This document shows, piece by piece, positions 9,437-18,592 of a stretch of 50,950 nt of DNA; the first letter of the stretch is position 1, and each line of letters opens with the position of its first letter. The stretch is from Janthinobacterium psychrotolerans (lineage in GTDB: Bacteria; Pseudomonadota; Gammaproteobacteria; Burkholderiales; Burkholderiaceae_D): the NCBI RefSeq assembly GCF_001677885.1, contig NZ_LOCQ01000035.1, positions 1 to 50,950 on the forward strand, given 5' to 3'. The notes below the pieces were generated by a model, which was not told the DNA's origin, did no database searches, and saw nothing but the letters and a program-made list of their open reading frames with translations. The position numbers and the translations under genes were made by a program.

Positions 9437-12400
9437 ATGTGGAAGGAATTTTTCAAGTTTGACCTCTGCTACCAGTTGAAGCAACCGCTGCTGTGGGTGT
9501 TTGCCGCCATCCTGGCGCTGATGGCCTTTGGCGTGACCACCAGCGACTCGGTGCAGATGGGCGGCGCGATCGGCAACGTCAACCGCAATGCGCCCACGGT
9601 GGTGGCGCAGCTGCTGGGCATGTTCACCCTGCTGTCGATGTTTCTGATTACCGTGTTTATCGCCGGCGCCGTGCTGCGCGACAGCGAAGTGGGCATGGCC
9701 GACATGCTGTTCGCCACGCCGATGCGCAAATGGGACTACCTGTTCGGCCGCTTTGCCGCCGGCTTTGTCGCCTGCCTGGTGATTTTCGTGTGCATCGCGC
9801 TCGGCACCATGATCGGCCCGCTGATGCCGTGGGTCGATACGGCGCGCGTGGGTCCGTTTTCGCTGCACACCTATGCCTGGACCTTTGGCGTGCTGGTGAT
9901 TCCCAATCTGCTGTTCGTCGGCGCGCTGTTGATGCTGCTGGCCGCCACCACGCGCTCGATGCTGCTGGTGTATGTGGGCGTGCTGGCGTTTTTCGTGCTG
10001 CGCACCATCGCCAGCGTATTTACGCGCGACATCAACAACGAATGGCTGGCGGTGCTGATCGACCCCTTCGGCGTGACCGCCTTTGGCCGCATGACGCGCT
10101 ATTTTACCTCGTCCGAAGCGAACACCAGCCTGCCGCCGTTCGAACACTTCCTGCTGGCCAACCGCTTGCTGTGGCTGGCCATTACCGCCGTGCTGTTTGC
10201 CGCCACCGTGATCCTGTTCAAGCCGCAGCGCACCGGCACCGGCAAGCGGCTGTTCGGCAAGCACAAGGCGCCAGCGGCAGTGCCCACCGTGGCCGCGCCT
10301 TTGCTACTGCCGCGCATTGCGCCGGCGTTTGGCGCCGCCACCGCCTGGCGCCAGTGGTGGCAGATCCTGCGCTTCGACGCGGCCGGCGTATTCAAGAGCG
10401 TGCCCTTCCTGGTGATGCTGCTGTTCGGCGTGATCAACCTGGTGGCGGGCGTGAGCATGAATGCCAAGATGTACGGCACGGCCGTCTATCCGATGACTTA
10501 CCTGATGTTGCAACAGATCAGCCAGAGCTTCAGCTTCATGCTGATCATTATCGTGACCTTCTATGCGGGCGAGCTGATCTTCAAGGAGCGGCAAGTGAAA
10601 ATCGCCGACGTCAGCGACGCCATGCCGGTGGCCGACTGGACCCCGCTGCTGGCCAAATGCACCGCGCTGGTGGGCGTGGTGGCCGGCTACATGCTGGTCG
10701 GCGTGGTCACCGCCATCATCTTCCAGCTGGTCAGGGGCGGTGCACCGGTCGAACTGGGCCTGTACCTGGAAGGCACCTTGCTCGGCACGCTGTTCTTCGT
10801 ACTGATGGGCTTGTGCGCCATCGTGCTGCAGGTGCTGTCGAACAATAAATTCATCGGCTATTTGCTGGTGATCCTGCTGATGGTGTCGCAGGCGGTGCTG
10901 GGCATCATGCACTTCGAGCACAATCTGTACAACTTCGGCGCCATGCCCGACATCAAGTATTCCGACATGAACGGCTATGGCCACTTCCTGGCGGGCTGGC
11001 GCTGGTATGCGCTGTACTGGAGCCTGTTCACGGTGGCGCTGGTGATGCTGGCGCAGGCGTTCTGGGTGCGCGGCCTGTCGGCCGGCTGGCGCGCGCGCGT
11101 CAGCCTGGCTGGCCGCCGCCTGAAGAGCAGCACCGGCGCGGCGCTGGCGGCGGTGCTGCTGTGCTGGATCGGCACCGGTGGCTGGATCTTCTACAACACC
11201 AATGTGCTCAACGACTATGAGCCGGCGGACAAGGCCATGGACAAGCAGGCCCGCTACGAAAAATTGTATCGCCAGTACAAGGACTTGCCGCAGCTGAAAA
11301 TTACCGACGTGCAGGCCGATGTCGACATCTACCCGGAGCAGCGCAAGGTGCTGATCAAGGGCCACTATCTGCTGCAGAACAAGAGCGCGCAAGCGATCGA
11401 TACCCTGCGCATCCAGCGCAATCCCGACCTGGAGACCAAATGGTTGAACCTGCCCGCGCACGGCAGCGAGCTCGATGACAAGGATCTCGGTTTCAGCATC
11501 CTCAAGCTGGCCACGCCGCTGGCGCCCGGCGCGCAACTGCCGCTGGACTTCACGGTGGCCGTCACGCATGAAGGCTTTACCAACAGCGGCGCACCGGACC
11601 CGGTCAACCTGAACGGCACTTTCTTCAACAACGCGGCCTTCTTTCCGCACTTCGGCTACCAGAGCGACATGGAACTGAAGGACCGCAACGAGCGCCGCAA
11701 GCGCGGCCTGGGCGAACCGCAGCGCATGGCCAAGCTGGAGGACAAGGCGGCCTACGGCAATACCGTGTTCGGCAGCGAAGCGGACTGGATCAGCTTTGAC
11801 ACCACGGTGTCGACCAGCCTGGATCAGATCGCGCTGGCGCCGGGCTACCTGCAGAAAAGCTGGGAAAAGGATGGCCGCCGCTACTACCACTACAAGATGG
11901 ACCAGCCGATGATGCCGTTCTTTGCCTATCTGTCGGCGCGCTGGGAGGTGAAAAAAGGCGACTGGCACGGCGTGCCGATCGAGGTCTATGCCGACAAGAA
12001 GCACGGCTACAACCTTGACCGCATGATCACTTCGGTGCAGAAGTCACTCGACTATTTCAGCGCCCAGTTCACGCCCTACCAGCACCAGCAGGTGCGCATC
12101 CTGGAGTTTCCCGGCTACGCCAGCTTTGCGCAGTCGTTTGCCAATACCATTCCGTATTCGGAGGGCATCGGCTTTATCGCCGACCTGCGCGACAAGGACG
12201 ATATCGACTATGTGTATTACGTCACGGCCCATGAAATGGCGCACCAGTGGTGGGGCCATCAGGTGACGGGCGCCAATGTGCAGGGCGCCTCGATGCTGAT
12301 CGAGTCGCTGGCGCAATACTCGGCGCTGATGGTGATGGAAAAGGAATACGGCCGCGACAAGCTGCGCCGCTTCCTGCGCTATGAGCTGGACCGTTACCTC

Positions 12401-13021
12401 AGCGGACGCGGCGGCGAATTGATCGAGGAACTGCCGCTGGCGCGCGTGGAAAACCAGCAATATATCCACTACCGCAAGGGCAGCCTGATCTTCTATCGCC
12501 TGCGCGACGAGATCGGCGAAGCGGCCGTCAACCGCGCGTTGAAACGCTTCCTGCAAGACAAGGGCTACCAGCAGGCGCCATTTACCACCACCAATGAACT
12601 GCTGGCGTATATCCGCGCCGAAGCGCCGCAGGACAAGCAGGCCTTGATCACCGACCTGTTCGAGAAAATCGTTTTCTATGACAACCGCGTCAAGGAAGCT
12701 TCCGCCGTCAAGCGGCCCGATGGCCAGTGGGATGTCACCATGAAGCTGCACCTGGCCAAGCTGGAGTCCGACGGCAAGGGCAAGGAAAGCGCCCGCGTCT
12801 ATGACGAGCCGGTGGAGATCGCCATCTTCGCGCGCGCCCCGGGCGCCAAGGAAAAGGACGAGAAAGTGCTGTTCATCGACAAGCGCGTGTTGATTGGCAG
12901 CGATCCGGTGGTGACCATCACGGTCAGGGAAAAGCCGTTCGAAGTGGGGGTCGACCCGTACAACAAGATGATCGACCGCGTGTCGAGCGATAACCGCAAG
13001 GAGGTAAGTAGGTCGGATTAG
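9437..13021 (+). CDS. ABC-2-type permease fused to an M1 family metallopeptidase
   Basis: A protein of 1194 residues joining two modules. The N-terminal half (about 1-590) holds two sets of membrane helices of an ABC-2-type permease (LLWVFAAILALMAFGV; VYVGVLAFFVLRTIA; FLVMLLFGVINLVAGV; YLLVILLMVSQAVLG) and a last helix near 575. The C-terminal half is a gluzincin domain with the zinc motif HEMAHQWW (His 932, Glu 933, His 936) and a third ligand Glu in MLIESLAQY. The spacing to that Glu is 19 residues rather than the 18 of standard M1 aminopeptidases. Such fusions are known next to an ABC ATPase, as here. The last residues (SRSD) and the stop are encoded by a REP element. Confidence 0.88.
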   Translation: MWKEFFKFDLCYQLKQPLLWVFAAILALMAFGVTTSDSVQMGGAIGNVNRNAPTVVAQLLGMFTLLSMFLITVFIAGAVLRDSEVGMADMLFATPMRKWDYLFGRFAAGFVACLVIFVCIALGTMIGPLMPWVDTARVGPFSLHTYAWTFGVLVIPNLLFVGALLMLLAATTRSMLLVYVGVLAFFVLRTIASVFTRDINNEWLAVLIDPFGVTAFGRMTRYFTSSEANTSLPPFEHFLLANRLLWLAITAVLFAATVILFKPQRTGTGKRLFGKHKAPAAVPTVAAPLLLPRIAPAFGAATAWRQWWQILRFDAAGVFKSVPFLVMLLFGVINLVAGVSMNAKMYGTAVYPMTYLMLQQISQSFSFMLIIIVTFYAGELIFKERQVKIADVSDAMPVADWTPLLAKCTALVGVVAGYMLVGVVTAIIFQLVRGGAPVELGLYLEGTLLGTLFFVLMGLCAIVLQVLSNNKFIGYLLVILLMVSQAVLGIMHFEHNLYNFGAMPDIKYSDMNGYGHFLAGWRWYALYWSLFTVALVMLAQAFWVRGLSAGWRARVSLAGRRLKSSTGAALAAVLLCWIGTGGWIFYNTNVLNDYEPADKAMDKQARYEKLYRQYKDLPQLKITDVQADVDIYPEQRKVLIKGHYLLQNKSAQAIDTLRIQRNPDLETKWLNLPAHGSELDDKDLGFSILKLATPLAPGAQLPLDFTVAVTHEGFTNSGAPDPVNLNGTFFNNAAFFPHFGYQSDMELKDRNERRKRGLGEPQRMAKLEDKAAYGNTVFGSEADWISFDTTVSTSLDQIALAPGYLQKSWEKDGRRYYHYKMDQPMMPFFAYLSARWEVKKGDWHGVPIEVYADKKHGYNLDRMITSVQKSLDYFSAQFTPYQHQQVRILEFPGYASFAQSFANTIPYSEGIGFIADLRDKDDIDYVYYVTAHEMAHQWWGHQVTGANVQGASMLIESLAQYSALMVMEKEYGRDKLRRFLRYELDRYLSGRGGELIEELPLARVENQQYIHYRKGSLIFYRLRDEIGEAAVNRALKRFLQDKGYQQAPFTTTNELLAYIRAEAPQDKQALITDLFEKIVFYDNRVKEASAVKRPDGQWDVTMKLHLAKLESDGKGKESARVYDEPVEIAIFARAPGAKEKDEKVLFIDKRVLIGSDPVVTITVREKPFEVGVDPYNKMIDRVSSDNRKEVSRSD

Positions 13022-13096
13022 GCGAAGCCGTAATCCGACAACATTGTTGACGTCAACGGTGGTGTCGGGTTACGCGCAAGCGCTAACCCGACCTAC
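13008..13096. repeat. REPIN-like inverted pair of REP elements
   Basis: REP 1 (13008-13040) begins GTAGGTCGGATTAG and folds on itself (TCGGATTA pairs with TAATCCGA). REP 2 (13063-13096) is in inverse orientation, folds on itself (TGTCGGGTTA... against ...TAACCCGACC) and ends CCTAC. Each carries the GTAGG head facing outward. The 22-bp spacer contains the perfect palindrome GTTGACGTCAAC (13046-13057). This is the structure of a REP doublet mobilised by RAYT-type transposases. REP 1 overlaps the end of the M1-fusion gene and supplies its stop codon. No second copy and no RAYT gene were seen in the window. Confidence 0.75.
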
Positions 13097-13123
13097 ACGA
13101 ACGATGCAAATTCACGTCATCGC

Positions 13124-13903
13124 TTAACGGTACACCATCCCGCCATCGATCAGCGGCGCCTGCCCCGTCATGTAGTCCGAATCGGGCCCGGCCAGGAACG
13201 ACACCAGGCCGGCCACGTCGTCCGGCGTTTCGGCGCGCCCCAATGCGATGCCGTCGACAAATTTCTTGTACGTTGCGCCCAGTTCGGCGCCCGTCACTTC
13301 GGCCATGCGCTTGTCGATCTCGACCCACATGTCGGTGCCGACCACGCCGGGGCAATAGGCATTGACGGTAATGCCATCGACCGCCAGTTCGCGCGCCGCC
13401 GACTGCGTCAGCGCGCGCACGGCGAACTTGGTGGCGCAGTACACGCCCAGCAAGGCGAAGCCGTCATGGCCGGCGATCGAGCAGGCATTGATGATCTTGC
13501 CCTTCTGGCCGCGTTTCTTGAAACTTTTCGCCGCCGCCTGGATGCCCCACAAGGTGCCCTGCACATTGATGCGCATGATGCGATCGACCTCTTCGGGCGT
13601 CACATCGAGCAGCGGCGCCACTTGCGCGATGCCGGCATTGTTGACCATGATGTCGAGGCCACTGAGTTCCTTTTCGGCAAACGCCACCGCTGCGGTGACC
13701 TGCTCCAGCCGCGACACATCGGCGATATAAGTGAAGGCGCGGCGTCCCAGCGCACGTACTTCCGCTGCGGCCGCATCGAGTTTTTCCTGGTGCAGATCGA
13801 CCAGCATGATATCGGCGCCATCTTTTGCCAGCCGCAAGGCGATCGCCTTGCCGATGCCTTGCGCCGCGCCCGTGACCAGGGCCACTTTTCCTGTGATACT
13901 CAT
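13124..13903 (-). CDS. budC: diacetyl reductase / acetoin dehydrogenase, SDR family (BudC-like)
   Basis: A 259-residue cytosolic NAD(H)-dependent short-chain dehydrogenase. It has the cofactor motif TGAAQGIG (about 10-17), NNAG, the catalytic Ser in ACSIAGHDG and the YCATK Tyr/Lys pair. The late segments [40 protein letters not shown] and [14 protein letters not shown] closely follow BudC-type (S)-acetoin-forming diacetyl reductases, which interconvert diacetyl, acetoin and 2,3-butanediol. The start at 13903 ([12 protein letters not shown]) follows a good GAAAGGAAAG site; longer in-frame starts add a non-conserved tail. No acetoin synthesis genes are adjacent. Confidence 0.85.
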   Translation of the reverse strand: MSITGKVALVTGAAQGIGKAIALRLAKDGADIMLVDLHQEKLDAAAAEVRALGRRAFTYIADVSRLEQVTAAVAFAEKELSGLDIMVNNAGIAQVAPLLDVTPEEVDRIMRINVQGTLWGIQAAAKSFKKRGQKGKIINACSIAGHDGFALLGVYCATKFAVRALTQSAARELAVDGITVNAYCPGVVGTDMWVEIDKRMAEVTGAELGATYKKFVDGIALGRAETPDDVAGLVSFLAGPDSDYMTGQAPLIDGGMVYR

Positions 13904-14044
13904 GTGCTTTCCTTTCGAAATCAGCGCCCCCGCAACAGGCAGGTTCGCTTCCAGCTCCATCACAAACCTTTTTGACGGCGAGCGAAAGTGCGCACGCGAC
14001 AGCAATGTGTCAAAGCGCGAGGCAGGTCAAGGAAACGGCAATTG

Positions 14045-15148
14045 TCAGCTCCCGCCTTTGACATACACGGCATACACGGCGAACGGCAGGCCGATGATCA
14101 TCGACAGCCACGGCCAGGTGGCCACGATATGGGCAAAGGCCAGCAGCAGCAGGCACACCACCGCCAGCACCACCACGAAGACGATGCGGCGCAACCACTT
14201 GCGCCCCGGTGGCGTCACCGGATCGGCATATTCTGGCGCCTGGGGCGTGCGACCCTCCTGCGGCGGCTTGACTTCCTTGCCGCGCGCCGCAGGCGTGGCG
14301 GCGCCGGGCGGCAGTGGCAAGGGGATGCCGTCGTGGCTCTGCCGGCATTCGTTGGCGCAGCGCAGCTCCGCTTCGACCACCCAGCCATCGAGACGGCGGC
14401 CCCAGTCGTCCACTTTCGCCGCCGCTGCCGCGTCGAGGCCCTGGTAGTAACTGCTGTCATTTTTAAAATGCGTGTCGTTCCCGAACTTGGCCTGTTCCCG
14501 GTACAGCGAGCCCAGCACGCCATGCGCCAGCACCGTCGCGCTGCCGCTGGGAAACAGCGCAAACCTGGCCCACGCTGCGGGTGGCGTCGATGGCAGGATG
14601 ACCGGCCCGGGCTGCGCCAGGCTGGACGGCATCGTGATCTCGAGATCGGCGGCGATGCTGTGCGCGAAGGCCTTCCAGTTGGTCTCCGGCACCTCCAGCG
14701 TGCCGCCGCGCTCGTCGACGCACCAGTAGCTGTCGATCTGCCCGCCCCAATGTGTGGCGTCGGGAAAGATGGGTATGCCCGGCACGTCCGGCACCAGCGG
14801 ATGGTCGCGCCAGGCGGGGCGCTCGACGCCGACGGCCCAGATCTGGTGGCGATCACGGAAATGCGCCACCACCGCGTAGTCGCCATAATCGATGACGGCC
14901 GGGCTGGCGATGCCGAATTCGGCCAGCAGGTGCAGCGACAGGCGCACCGCGCCCGATTCTTTCAGGATGCCCAGCCACCAGGTGAAATCGTCGGCCAGCA
15001 GGGTGTTGCCGTCGAGTGCGCGGAACTGCAGGCGGGCGCCGAAAAAAATGCCATGCCGGTAGCAGTCGTCCAGCGCCAGCTGGCCGCGCAAGCATTGCGT
15101 GCCATAGCTGACGAGGGCGATCTGGCGGTGGGTCGATTCGGATTGCAA
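14045..15148 (-). CDS. hypothetical protein with C-terminal membrane segment
   Basis: A 367-residue protein of no family I recognise. Residues 1 to about 265 form a soluble region rich in Trp and acidic residues (DDFTWWLGILKESG, THWGGQIDSYWCVDE), with no catalytic motif that I can name. A proline-rich linker (about 270-315) leads to a basic stretch (GRKWLRR) and a hydrophobic region that could make two helices (IVFVVVLAVVCLLLLAFAHIV and WLSMIIGLPFAVYAVYV), ending VKGGS. It is probably a membrane-tethered cytoplasmic protein. It lies alone between budC and the VOC/barrel pair, all on the same strand, 45 bp downstream of the barrel gene, so co-transcription with that pair is possible. Confidence 0.7.
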   Translation of the reverse strand: MQSESTHRQIALVSYGTQCLRGQLALDDCYRHGIFFGARLQFRALDGNTLLADDFTWWLGILKESGAVRLSLHLLAEFGIASPAVIDYGDYAVVAHFRDRHQIWAVGVERPAWRDHPLVPDVPGIPIFPDATHWGGQIDSYWCVDERGGTLEVPETNWKAFAHSIAADLEITMPSSLAQPGPVILPSTPPAAWARFALFPSGSATVLAHGVLGSLYREQAKFGNDTHFKNDSSYYQGLDAAAAAKVDDWGRRLDGWVVEAELRCANECRQSHDGIPLPLPPGAATPAARGKEVKPPQEGRTPQAPEYADPVTPPGRKWLRRIVFVVVLAVVCLLLLAFAHIVATWPWLSMIIGLPFAVYAVYVKGGS

Positions 15149-15193
15149 GCCGGGCTCCTGTCATGGTGGGAACAGCGAGCTTAACACCATCGC

Positions 15194-16576
15194 CTACCAG
15201 CCGAATTTCAATTCCATGCCCAGGTAGTTGGCATGGTCGCCGCCCGCCGCGCGCAAGCTGTCGCCGGCCTGGAAGTGCACCGCTTCGAGCGAGGCCGTCA
15301 CGTTCGGATTGATGCTCCAGTCGCTGCGCAATTGCGCGTAGGCGCCGGTCCAGCGGCTGCCCTGCCCGGCCGTGCGCGGCACGCCCGACATATTCTGCAC
15401 ATAGACCGCGTCGCCGGTGCTCTGGCGCCACTGCAGGCCCAGCGAGGTGGTGACGCTGAGGGCCTTGAGCGGCTTGAAGTTCAGCGACGGTTTCAGATGG
15501 ATCAGGTTGCTGTAACCGGTCAGGCCGGCCAGCGAAAAATAATAGCCGTTGGCAAACAGCGGATTGAAGGTGCCCAGCCTGCCATCGCCCGCGTGCCGGT
15601 CGCCCGAGGCCATGTCGAACTGCAGGCCCGCGCGCGGCGTCCACGGTGCGCTGGCAAAGGTATAGCCGGCAACCGAACCGAGCGCCCACGCCTGCGCGCG
15701 CTTGCTGCCCACCTGGCCGCGCTGCAGCATGGCTTCGATATCCCAGTCGATGGCGCCGCGCTTGCCGTTGTAGCGCAGGTCATAGACGTCGCGCCGCTCA
15801 TTTCCGGACGCATCGAGAAAACGCGCCTCGTCGCGGCGGTAGCGCGAGTAGTAGCCGGAAATATCGCCCGGCCCCAGGCCCTGGTATTCGGCGCGCAGGC
15901 CGTCGAGGCGCAGGTGACTGTTGGAGTAATCGTCAAAGGTGGTGCCGCTGCGGTTTTGCACCGGCTGCGTGGCGTAGCCGATCAGGCGCCAGGGACCGTG
16001 CTCCCAGTCGGCCCAGACGCCGTCGAAGGACTGGCGCACATTGGGGCCGTCGCGCGCGGCGATAAAGCGCTGCAGGTCGAAGGCCATTTCCTGGCGGCCC
16101 ACGCGCAGCTTGACGGCGCCGTTGTCGGTCGGCACGGCCACGGTGGCGAACAGCTGCTCCACGTCCAGCTTGTCCTGGTCCGGCGGCGCCAGCGTGTGCT
16201 TGTGAAAAGCACGCGCGTCGACCAGCTGGCCGAACAGCTGCACGTATGGCCCTAAGCGCAGGTCGGCGTGCACATTGGCGCGCTCGATCAGGTAGCCGTC
16301 CGGGCGCGCGCTGCCGGCGCCGAACAGCGGCGTGGCGATGTGCTCGTAACGCTCGCGCAGGCCGGCGCCCAGCGACAGGTAGGAGCCGCCCTCGCTGAGC
16401 GGCAGGTATTTCAGATGGTCCAGCGGCTGGCGCGGCAGGCAGGGATCGGCCAGCGCGCGCCAGTTTTCATTCCAGCGGTTGAAGTTGAGCGCGGGACGCT
16501 GCGCATCGCAGGCAAGCTCCCCGGCGCCGGCACCGCCGGCACCCAGCAGCGCCAGCAAGGCGCCGCCGAGGCGCAT
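15194..16576 (-). CDS. alginate export family outer-membrane protein
   Basis: A 460-residue predicted beta-barrel of the AlgE-like alginate-export family. The start at 16576 (MRLGGALLALLGAGGAGAGELAC) gives a signal peptide; upstream in-frame codons overlap the preceding gene. Family features: the N-terminal RPALNFNRWNENWRALADP block followed by DHLKYLPL, LSLGAGLRERYEH, the RVGRQEMAFDLQRFIAARDGPNVRQSFDG segment, and paired strands ending in LGMELKFGW. In many proteobacteria such barrels have no link to alginate, so the exported or imported solute is unknown. It begins 7 bp after the stop of the exported VOC-protein gene, which makes the two an operon. Confidence 0.85.
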   Translation of the reverse strand: MRLGGALLALLGAGGAGAGELACDAQRPALNFNRWNENWRALADPCLPRQPLDHLKYLPLSEGGSYLSLGAGLRERYEHIATPLFGAGSARPDGYLIERANVHADLRLGPYVQLFGQLVDARAFHKHTLAPPDQDKLDVEQLFATVAVPTDNGAVKLRVGRQEMAFDLQRFIAARDGPNVRQSFDGVWADWEHGPWRLIGYATQPVQNRSGTTFDDYSNSHLRLDGLRAEYQGLGPGDISGYYSRYRRDEARFLDASGNERRDVYDLRYNGKRGAIDWDIEAMLQRGQVGSKRAQAWALGSVAGYTFASAPWTPRAGLQFDMASGDRHAGDGRLGTFNPLFANGYYFSLAGLTGYSNLIHLKPSLNFKPLKALSVTTSLGLQWRQSTGDAVYVQNMSGVPRTAGQGSRWTGAYAQLRSDWSINPNVTASLEAVHFQAGDSLRAAGGDHANYLGMELKFGW

Positions 16577-16583
16577 CACGGCC

Positions 16584-17477
16584 TTAGTGCACGGCATCGT
16601 GGATCTCGCTGATATAGCCGCCAGGGAACTGCAGCATGGCGCTGACATTGCCCTTGCTGGTCTTCAATGGCGGCACCAGCACCGTCACGCCATTGGCGGC
16701 CGCCTTCGCCAGGGTGGCCGCCATGTCGTCGACCTGGTAGCCGGTGCTTTCACGGCCATACGGGAACGGCAGCTTGCCATCGCTGACAAACACCGTCATC
16801 TTGCCGAAGCCCGAAGTCAATTGCACGCGGCGAATCGCGTCGCCGCCGCGGCCGATTTCAGCGCCGTCGATCTTCTCGTCCGCCACCACTTTCGCATGCG
16901 CGAACTGCTTGAACTGGGCCAGGAACCTGTCGGCCGAAATCGGCGAAATATAGACGCGGTTGTCGGGCACCGAGTGCAGCGGCGCATACGACGGCGCCTT
17001 GGTATGCCAGTACAGCTGCATGTTGATGCCGCCGGCCCACTGGATCAGCACATCCTTGCCGATCGGATCGTCAAACGGCGCGACGGTCACGTCGGCGCCC
17101 GCCGCCACGGCCGCGTCGGTCGCTTTATCAATATCGGTGACCAGGTAGCCATTGCGCTCCGGGCCGAAGCCGTAGGGAATCGGCGTCTGGAAGGCGAATA
17201 CCGACAGCATGCCGACCGGCGTCTGGATATATTGCGAGGCCGTCTTGCTGGGCGTGGGCGTGACGGTAAAGACGGCGCGCGGCGAGGCCTGGCCGCCAAA
17301 GGTGCCGACAAAACTGTTGACGAAAGCGTCGATGTCGGCGTTCTGCACATACACGTGGGTGGTGTCGTATTGCGGCGCGACCGACACGTCGGGCGCGGCG
17401 AAAGCGGCCAGCGGCAGGGACAGCGCGGCGACCAGCGCGCCGGCGGCAAGGCGGTTCAGCAAGGAAGGAAGTGCCAT
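16584..17477 (-). CDS. exported tandem glyoxalase/VOC-fold protein
   Basis: A 297-residue protein with a clear signal peptide (MALPSLLNRLAAGALVAALSLPLAAFA, cleaved before APDVS). The mature part contains two related VOC-type halves. PYGFGPERNGYLVTDIDKATDAA with DVLIQWAGGINMQLYWH in the first matches PYGRESTGYQVDDMAATLAKAA with AMLQFPGGYISEIHD in the second. VOC proteins bind a metal and small substrates and include glyoxalases and ring-cleavage dioxygenases; the reaction here cannot be assigned. A periplasmic location is unusual for the fold. It is the first gene of an operon with the alginate-export-type barrel at 15194, so it may act on a solute that passes through that barrel. Confidence 0.78.
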   Translation of the reverse strand: MALPSLLNRLAAGALVAALSLPLAAFAAPDVSVAPQYDTTHVYVQNADIDAFVNSFVGTFGGQASPRAVFTVTPTPSKTASQYIQTPVGMLSVFAFQTPIPYGFGPERNGYLVTDIDKATDAAVAAGADVTVAPFDDPIGKDVLIQWAGGINMQLYWHTKAPSYAPLHSVPDNRVYISPISADRFLAQFKQFAHAKVVADEKIDGAEIGRGGDAIRRVQLTSGFGKMTVFVSDGKLPFPYGRESTGYQVDDMAATLAKAAANGVTVLVPPLKTSKGNVSAMLQFPGGYISEIHDAVH

Positions 17478-17702
17478 GGAAAGCTCCTGGAAAGGGATGG
17501 CGGCCTGGTTGACCGCATCACCGCACTGTACGGAAAACTTGCCCGGCCTTGCCCTGCCATTGGTTCAGCTCAAGGCCTGGCAGGCGCCAACTGGCCATAA
17601 GACAGGGCGGCGACAGCCCATGTGCAAGGCTTGTAGCATCGGCCGCACCTCCATGCTTCCGAGGCGCCCGATAAGCCGGCGCCGCCGCATCCGCTGTAGC
17701 GC

Positions 17703-18494
17703 TTAGCAGACGTCCAGCTGGATGATCTGCACCGCCGGCGCACGCAGTTTCTGCTTCATCTTGCCGAACCAGCCCTGGCTGGCCTGGCGCTCGTACACGG
17801 CCGGCAGCGCCGTCAGTGCCTCGCCCAGCCGCCCCTCGCCGGGCAGGCTGTCAAACACGCGGCAACGCCAGCTGGGCTGCAGGAACTGGCGGCTCAGCAG
17901 TTCCAGGGCCAGCCCATGCTCGTCCCTGCCGCCACTGAGCCAGCCCATCAGCATGGGCTTGACGCCGGTCATGCTGACCAGCGACAGATGCAGGCTGGCG
18001 ATGTCCGCATGGCTGGCGCAGTACGCGCGCGCCTGCGCCGCAAAGCGCTCGACGGCCTGCGCCAGCTGCCCCACCTCCTCCGCCGTCACCGGCACGCCCT
18101 CGTTACCGAGCACTGCGCTGTCGCGCAGGTGCATCAGGCCGTCATGCGAAATGGCCAGCAATTGCTCACCGTCCATCAGGGCGACGTCCAGCCGGGTCGA
18201 CTCGGCAAACAGGAGCAGGAAGCGGAACGGCACGCAGACGTAGCTGCCGCTAGCCAGCCCGGCAGCAGCCTCGGCTTCGTTGAGGTAGGCCGGCAGCAGC
18301 GGCAGCTCGTCGCCTTCGCGCTCGGCCAGCTGCAGCGTGGTGGCCGTCTGATTGTTCGCCACCGCCACCTGCTCGCCCCGCGCCCAGACCGGCATGGACC
18401 AGACTTCCTCGCGGAAGCGGGGCAGCGCCGAGGTGAGGGCGCCAGGATCGGCCTCCAGAAGCTGGGAAATAATGTCGAATGAGGGATGTGCCAT
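17703..18494 (-). CDS. SseB-like hypothetical protein
   Basis: A 263-residue soluble protein without signal peptide or membrane segments. The segments MPVWARGEQVAVANNQTATTLQLAEREGDELPLLPAYLNEAEA and YVCVPFRFLLLFAESTRLDVALM resemble the N-terminal domain of SseB-type proteins (serine sensitivity enhancement), and the C-terminal half (LALELLSRQFLQPSWRCRVFDSLPGEG) suits their second domain. The assignment rests on recall of the family pattern only. The ATG follows AAGGA with a normal gap. It is monocistronic; the 225-bp gap ahead of the VOC gene (17478-17702) shows no notable signal. Confidence 0.7.
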   Translation of the reverse strand: MAHPSFDIISQLLEADPGALTSALPRFREEVWSMPVWARGEQVAVANNQTATTLQLAEREGDELPLLPAYLNEAEAAAGLASGSYVCVPFRFLLLFAESTRLDVALMDGEQLLAISHDGLMHLRDSAVLGNEGVPVTAEEVGQLAQAVERFAAQARAYCASHADIASLHLSLVSMTGVKPMLMGWLSGGRDEHGLALELLSRQFLQPSWRCRVFDSLPGEGRLGEALTALPAVYERQASQGWFGKMKQKLRAPAVQIIQLDVC

Positions 18495-18592
18495 GCGAGG
18501 TTCCTTGCGTAAGGTGAACAGGTGCCTTGCTCGTGCGACAAGACGGTGCGTTCAATATACAACGCTGCAGAGGTATCCATCCACACCCGGCG

